DNA of 64,000 nt, from contig NZ_JAAAJC010000001.1 in assembly GCF_009900715.1 (NCBI RefSeq), forward strand, positions 857,216-921,215, read 5' to 3'. The stretch is from Halococcus salsus. GTDB lineage: Archaea; Halobacteriota; Halobacteria; Halobacteriales; Halococcaceae. Below, piece by piece: positions 61,219 through 64,000 of the stretch (its first letter is position 1; each line of letters starts with the position of its first letter). A program made the position numbers and the translations under genes. The notes below the pieces were generated by a model. The model was not told the origin of the DNA. It ran no database searches and saw only the letters and a list, made by a program, of their open reading frames with translations.

Positions 61219-61332
61219 CGACGTCGAAGGGCCCTCAGGGGGTCGTTGTTCGGTCGTTCGGGACCACCTCGTCGGGATAGTCGCGAACCGAGAACTCCGG
61301 TGAACGATCGCATCGGGAGCGCCGTCTCCGCG

Positions 61333-61455
61333 CTACTTGAGGAGTACGTGATTGCAGTGCGGGCACTCGACCATGTTCCTCGACTCCATCTCGTCGTCGG
61401 CCGGCCGGTGATAGTAGACGGTTCTGCCGCACCGTTCGCAGGCTGTCTTTGGCAC
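61333..61455 (-). CDS. Zinc-ribbon microprotein (about 40 aa)
   Basis: The C-terminal 40 codons encode ACERCGRTVYYHRPADDE and VECPHCNHVLLK, two CxxC knuckles of a zinc ribbon. A GTG at 61455 begins VPKTACERC, a plausible start. The frame is open to an ATG at 61620, but that part is low-complexity and overlaps the previous gene. It lies 145 bp downstream of the membrane gene at 61601 on the same strand. Confidence 0.55.
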   Translation of the reverse strand: MPKTACERCGRTVYYHRPADDEMESRNMVECPHCNHVLLK

Positions 61456-61600
61456 CGCTCCCCCGTTCGGGCGAGCCGATGAAGTGCCGCCTGCTTGCAG
61501 TGTAACGGTCGACGGCACCCGGCGATTCGAAGCACGGTGCCGGTTCGAGTGACCGGTGTGAGGTGCGGGAGCCGTCGTCGGGATCGAACGGTGGTCGTGG

Positions 61601-62404
61601 CTATGCAGGCTGTTGCTCACCTGGCGCGCGGATCTGTTCGTAGAAGGCGACGCCGTACGCCGCCGTGAACGCGCCGATGATCCCGGTCGCTATCACGAGC
61701 CCGACCGAGAGCACGGCGGCGACCACCAGGAGGTCGTTTACGTCGTACAGCGTCGGGAGCGTGCCGACGATCCCGCCGATGGTCCCGAAGACCATCGAGA
61801 ACAGCACCAGGATGGCCATGTAGCCGAGCGTGCTGAGCTTGTGTCCCCACACGACGCGGACGCTCTTCTTGAACCCGCCGACGGCACTTTCCCCGTCGAG
61901 GACGATCGCCTGGCCGAAGAACTGGACGAAGAACGAGAAGGCGAACACCAACACGAACAGCAACAGTACGAGACCTGCGAACACCAGCAGCGAACCCGTC
62001 CCCGCAGCACCACCGCTCTGGCCGATCCCCACGGCGACGAACCCGCCGACCCCGCCGACGATGGCGAGGACGACGAAGTAGACGACCATCGCTACCACCA
62101 ACAGTAGATACGCACCGAACATCGAGACGTAGTTGGCCCGTCCCACACGGAGGAACGTCCGGAGACTCGTCTTCCCGTTGAGCGCTTCGGCGGCCATCCC
62201 GATGATCCCCCCGAAGTAAAACGGCAGGACGAACACGAACACGAGCGAGAAGAGCCCCGATACGACCAGCCCGATGTCCGTGGCGAGATACGGCGAGACC
62301 AACTGCGGTATCTGGAGGAGCGCGAACAGGAGCGTGACGACGATGATGACCGGGTTTCGCCTGACGGCGTTCACTGCCTCTCCGATCGCTGCTATTGCAC
62401 CCAT
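61601..62404 (-). CDS. DUF7847-type haloarchaeal membrane protein
   Basis: A 267-residue protein with six helices: PVIIVVTLLFALLQIPQLV, then IGMAAEALNGKTSLRTFLRVGR and FFGQAIVLDGESAVGGFKKS as conserved loops. The family name is from memory. The family is widespread in haloarchaea and uncharacterised. A TATA-like GTTTATT and a GGAGG precede the ATG. Confidence 0.72.
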   Translation of the reverse strand: MGAIAAIGEAVNAVRRNPVIIVVTLLFALLQIPQLVSPYLATDIGLVVSGLFSLVFVFVLPFYFGGIIGMAAEALNGKTSLRTFLRVGRANYVSMFGAYLLLVVAMVVYFVVLAIVGGVGGFVAVGIGQSGGAAGTGSLLVFAGLVLLLFVLVFAFSFFVQFFGQAIVLDGESAVGGFKKSVRVVWGHKLSTLGYMAILVLFSMVFGTIGGIVGTLPTLYDVNDLLVVAAVLSVGLVIATGIIGAFTAAYGVAFYEQIRAPGEQQPA

Positions 62405-62561
62405 AACTCAACGGGAAGTACTCCTCCAATAAACGTTGTGTTCGTCCGTCAGGTAGTGTGGTTCTGGGGTCGATCCTCCGCCGAAGGTCTCCCCGTCTTC
62501 TCGGCACTCCCCGCACTCGGATCTGGACGCGACCGACGGCCGGAGGAAGTGCTCGTTCGGT

Positions 62562-62702
62562 TTAGAGCGTGAACGGGGGCAACAGAGCATCCCTCGTTAG
62601 CGCATGGCCGCATCTATCGCACTCCCACGCTATCTGTTCGCCACCGTTGACCTCCGAGATGGAGTACATCTCGTGTCCGAAGAGGGCGCATTTGAATTGC
62701 AC
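62562..62702 (-). CDS. Zinc-binding microprotein (46 aa)
   Basis: This frame starts at GTG 62702 and stops with TAA at 62562. It reads MQFKCALFGHEMYSIS near the start and AWECDRCGHALTRDALL near the end. The pattern C-x4-H followed after 17 residues by C-x2-C-x1-H is typical of a small zinc-binding family (CxLxGH). The region is AT-richer than its surroundings. It overlaps on the opposite strand a longer frame that I judge spurious. Confidence 0.55.
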   Translation of the reverse strand: MQFKCALFGHEMYSISEVNGGEQIAWECDRCGHALTRDALLPPFTL

Positions 62703-62924
62703 TACTGTGCTCTACTCACAAACGAGGAAAACAAATGCGTGTCGGCTTTCGCTCGGTCGGATCCCGGGGACCGAAGTCACGATTCGACGGTGGTCGTGAG
62801 TCGAGATTCCTCGGCCGACGACACGCGCCGTAGCGACCGGACCGAAGGTACGGTTCGGCGGCGGTTGGTGGGTACACGGCCCACAACGATTATACTCGAT
62901 GAGCCGACTAACGCGAATACGGCG

Positions 62925-63029
62925 ATGAGTTCGAACGGGTCGCCAGTCGAAACGTGTGCTGAGTGCGGGGAAAACGTGCTGACGGCGTATCTCGACGACG
63001 ACGTTTGTCCAGCGTGCCGTGACGAGTGA
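62925..63029 (+). CDS. Zinc-ribbon microprotein (34 aa)
   Basis: MSSNGSPVETCAECGENV and DVCPACRDE give two CxxC pairs 19 residues apart. ATG 62925 lies about 30 bp after a TATA-like TTATACT (62890-62896), the expected spacing for a leaderless archaeal transcript. A longer in-frame ATG at 62604 exists, but the extra 107 residues overlap the minus-strand microprotein and look non-coding. Confidence 0.6.
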   Translation: MSSNGSPVETCAECGENVLTAYLDDDVCPACRDE

Positions 63030-63175
63030 GGAGACGGTTTCACAGCGCCAGTAGCCGTTTCGCTTTTTGGAGCCGTCGTACTCAGTGGGCTGACACTCGC
63101 TCCGGAACACCGGGTTTCCGCTGTGAATCGGGAGAATCGCCGGGCGTGCCCGGAATTACTGTGGTCGCGTGTCGT

Positions 63176-64000
63176 TTACAGTGCCGACGTCGAGAGGGTG
63201 ACCTCGTGGTCCGTCGCATCGGGACGCGGATCGGTGGAGAACGTGAGCTGTTCGAGCTCGAAGCTCCACGTCTCACCGCTCGGGAGGTCAGAGACGTTCG
63301 TGTAGTCGCTATCGAGAGCGGTGCCATCGTCAGTGAGAAACACGACATTTGCTTCGAGATATGAGATCGGCGAACCGGACATGTTCTCCGCACGACCGGT
63401 GACGAGCGGTCCGCTGTACTCATCGGCTGGCTCGTTGAGACTGCTCTCAAGCAGCTCGACGCCTTCCGGCGAGGGTGGCGAGCCCGGTATCGCCGAGGCG
63501 ACCTCGACCTCTCCCTCAGCGGGTGGCTCGCTGGCGAGCGACGGTACGTAGAAGTTCCAGGTCTGACCCTCCTCAAGCCCCTCGAAGTATACCGAGTTGG
63601 TGTCTACGACGTCGCCGGCATCGTTGCGGAAGCGAGCCTGGAGTTCGATCGACGCGAGATACGATGGTGCGGTGAGTTCGCCCACCACGGCAGTGTCGGT
63701 AACTCCCGACGCACTCTCCTGTGAGAACTCGCTCGAATCGATACTCACGTCGGCGTTGCCACCGCCACTCCCACTCATCGACGTTCCCATGCCGTCGCCG
63801 CTCATCGTCGTCATCGGGCTCGGCGTCCGCATCGCCGTCGGCATCTCGGTGTCGCCACCCGCCGTCCGCATATCCCCGGCTTCGGTGTTCGAGTTCTCGC
63901 CTCCGGAGGTCGACATCCCGGTCGCCTCGCCTCCACCCGAAGCTTCCGTCGACTCGCCACCGCCGTCGGAGCCGTTCCCGCCGCCACTACTGCTGTTGTT
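63176..64000 (-). CDS. FxLYD-domain secreted protein with Ser/Gly/Met-rich linker, partial
   Basis: The frame ends at 63176 and stays open to the right edge, so the N-terminal signal is outside. The visible part begins with a Gly/Ser/Asn linker, then a Met-containing stretch (EMPTAMRTPSPMTTMSGDGM), then two FxLYD-type beta domains: GELTAPSYLASIELQARFRND and NMSGSPISYLEANVVFLTDDG. Haloarchaeal proteins of this form are usually lipoproteins on the cell surface. An ATG at 63916 exists inside but the linker continues upstream of it. Confidence 0.75.
   Translation of the reverse strand, partial: NNSSSGGGNGSDGGGESTEASGGGEATGMSTSGGENSNTEAGDMRTAGGDTEMPTAMRTPSPMTTMSGDGMGTSMSGSGGGNADVSIDSSEFSQESASGVTDTAVVGELTAPSYLASIELQARFRNDAGDVVDTNSVYFEGLEEGQTWNFYVPSLASEPPAEGEVEVASAIPGSPPSPEGVELLESSLNEPADEYSGPLVTGRAENMSGSPISYLEANVVFLTDDGTALDSDYTNVSDLPSGETWSFELEQLTFSTDPRPDATDHEVTLSTSAL

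Noticed and set aside
62604-62924. N-terminal extension of the 34-aa zinc-ribbon protein
   Set aside because: It has no domain, overlaps a better minus-strand microprotein, and a TATA-like box sits just upstream of the internal ATG at 62925.
1-64000. tRNA, rRNA, CRISPR or prophage elements
   Set aside because: I saw no cloverleaf-like TTCGAAT-type arms with matching stems, no regular spaced repeats and no phage structural genes.

Overview
The window is haloarchaeal (class Halobacteria). It is GC-rich with acidic proteins, TATA-like boxes sit about 25-30 bp before many start codons (leaderless transcripts), and it carries archaeal or haloarchaeal families: bacterio-opsin-activator-type HTH regulators, a DacZ-type diadenylate cyclase, many UspA proteins, Tat lipoproteins and a haloarchaeal IS200/IS605-type TnpB. 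The genus cannot be fixed from the sequence alone. I see no rRNA, tRNA, CRISPR array or prophage.

Layout. 1-8.3 kb: start of a phytoene desaturase, three PPOX-fold flavin proteins, DacZ, two UspA proteins, two HTH regulators, a zinc-ribbon microprotein and cytochrome bd oxidase (cydAB). 8.3-18.6 kb: a metal-handling block with an SMR exporter, the copper ATPase CopA with an Lrp/TRASH regulator, a DyP-peroxidase-like Tat lipoprotein, a Met-rich P19-like Tat lipoprotein, a ferritin-like Tat protein, a ZIP transporter and a polytopic membrane protein with a CCCCGP motif. A 19-bp element, TTCGA-N8-CCAGAA, lies in the same orientation before all four transcription units of the last five genes. 18.7-22 kb: a DUF3267 putative peptidase, a TnpB-only IS element and two small membrane proteins.

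22-27.6 kb: pirin (with a C-terminal frameshift), a TetR regulator, a fumarylacetoacetase-family hydrolase, a ring-cleavage-type VOC dioxygenase, a TatD-type hydrolase and a small FAD oxidoreductase. Four palindromic TTTAC(Y)...(R)GTAAA operators precede three of these units. This looks like a compact quinone/aromatic detoxification regulon.

27.8-33.7 kb: an ABC exporter, a putative manganese transporter with a UspA, and housekeeping genes. 33.7-39.6 kb: a sulfane-sulfur cluster with two rhodanese/metallo-beta-lactamase fusions, DUF302, DsrE-like, TusA and a split YeeE/YedE transporter. 40-49.5 kb: a 2-hydroxyacid dehydrogenase, then the histidine-utilisation operon hutU-G-I-H (all ATGA-coupled) with a divergent HTH regulator and a YjiH-type transporter. 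50-64 kb: a 5'-nucleotidase-like protein, MetY-type sulfhydrylase, tandem UspA, a MacB/FtsX-like ABC system, lipoproteins, membrane proteins and several zinc-ribbon microproteins. A FxLYD-domain secreted protein runs off the right end.
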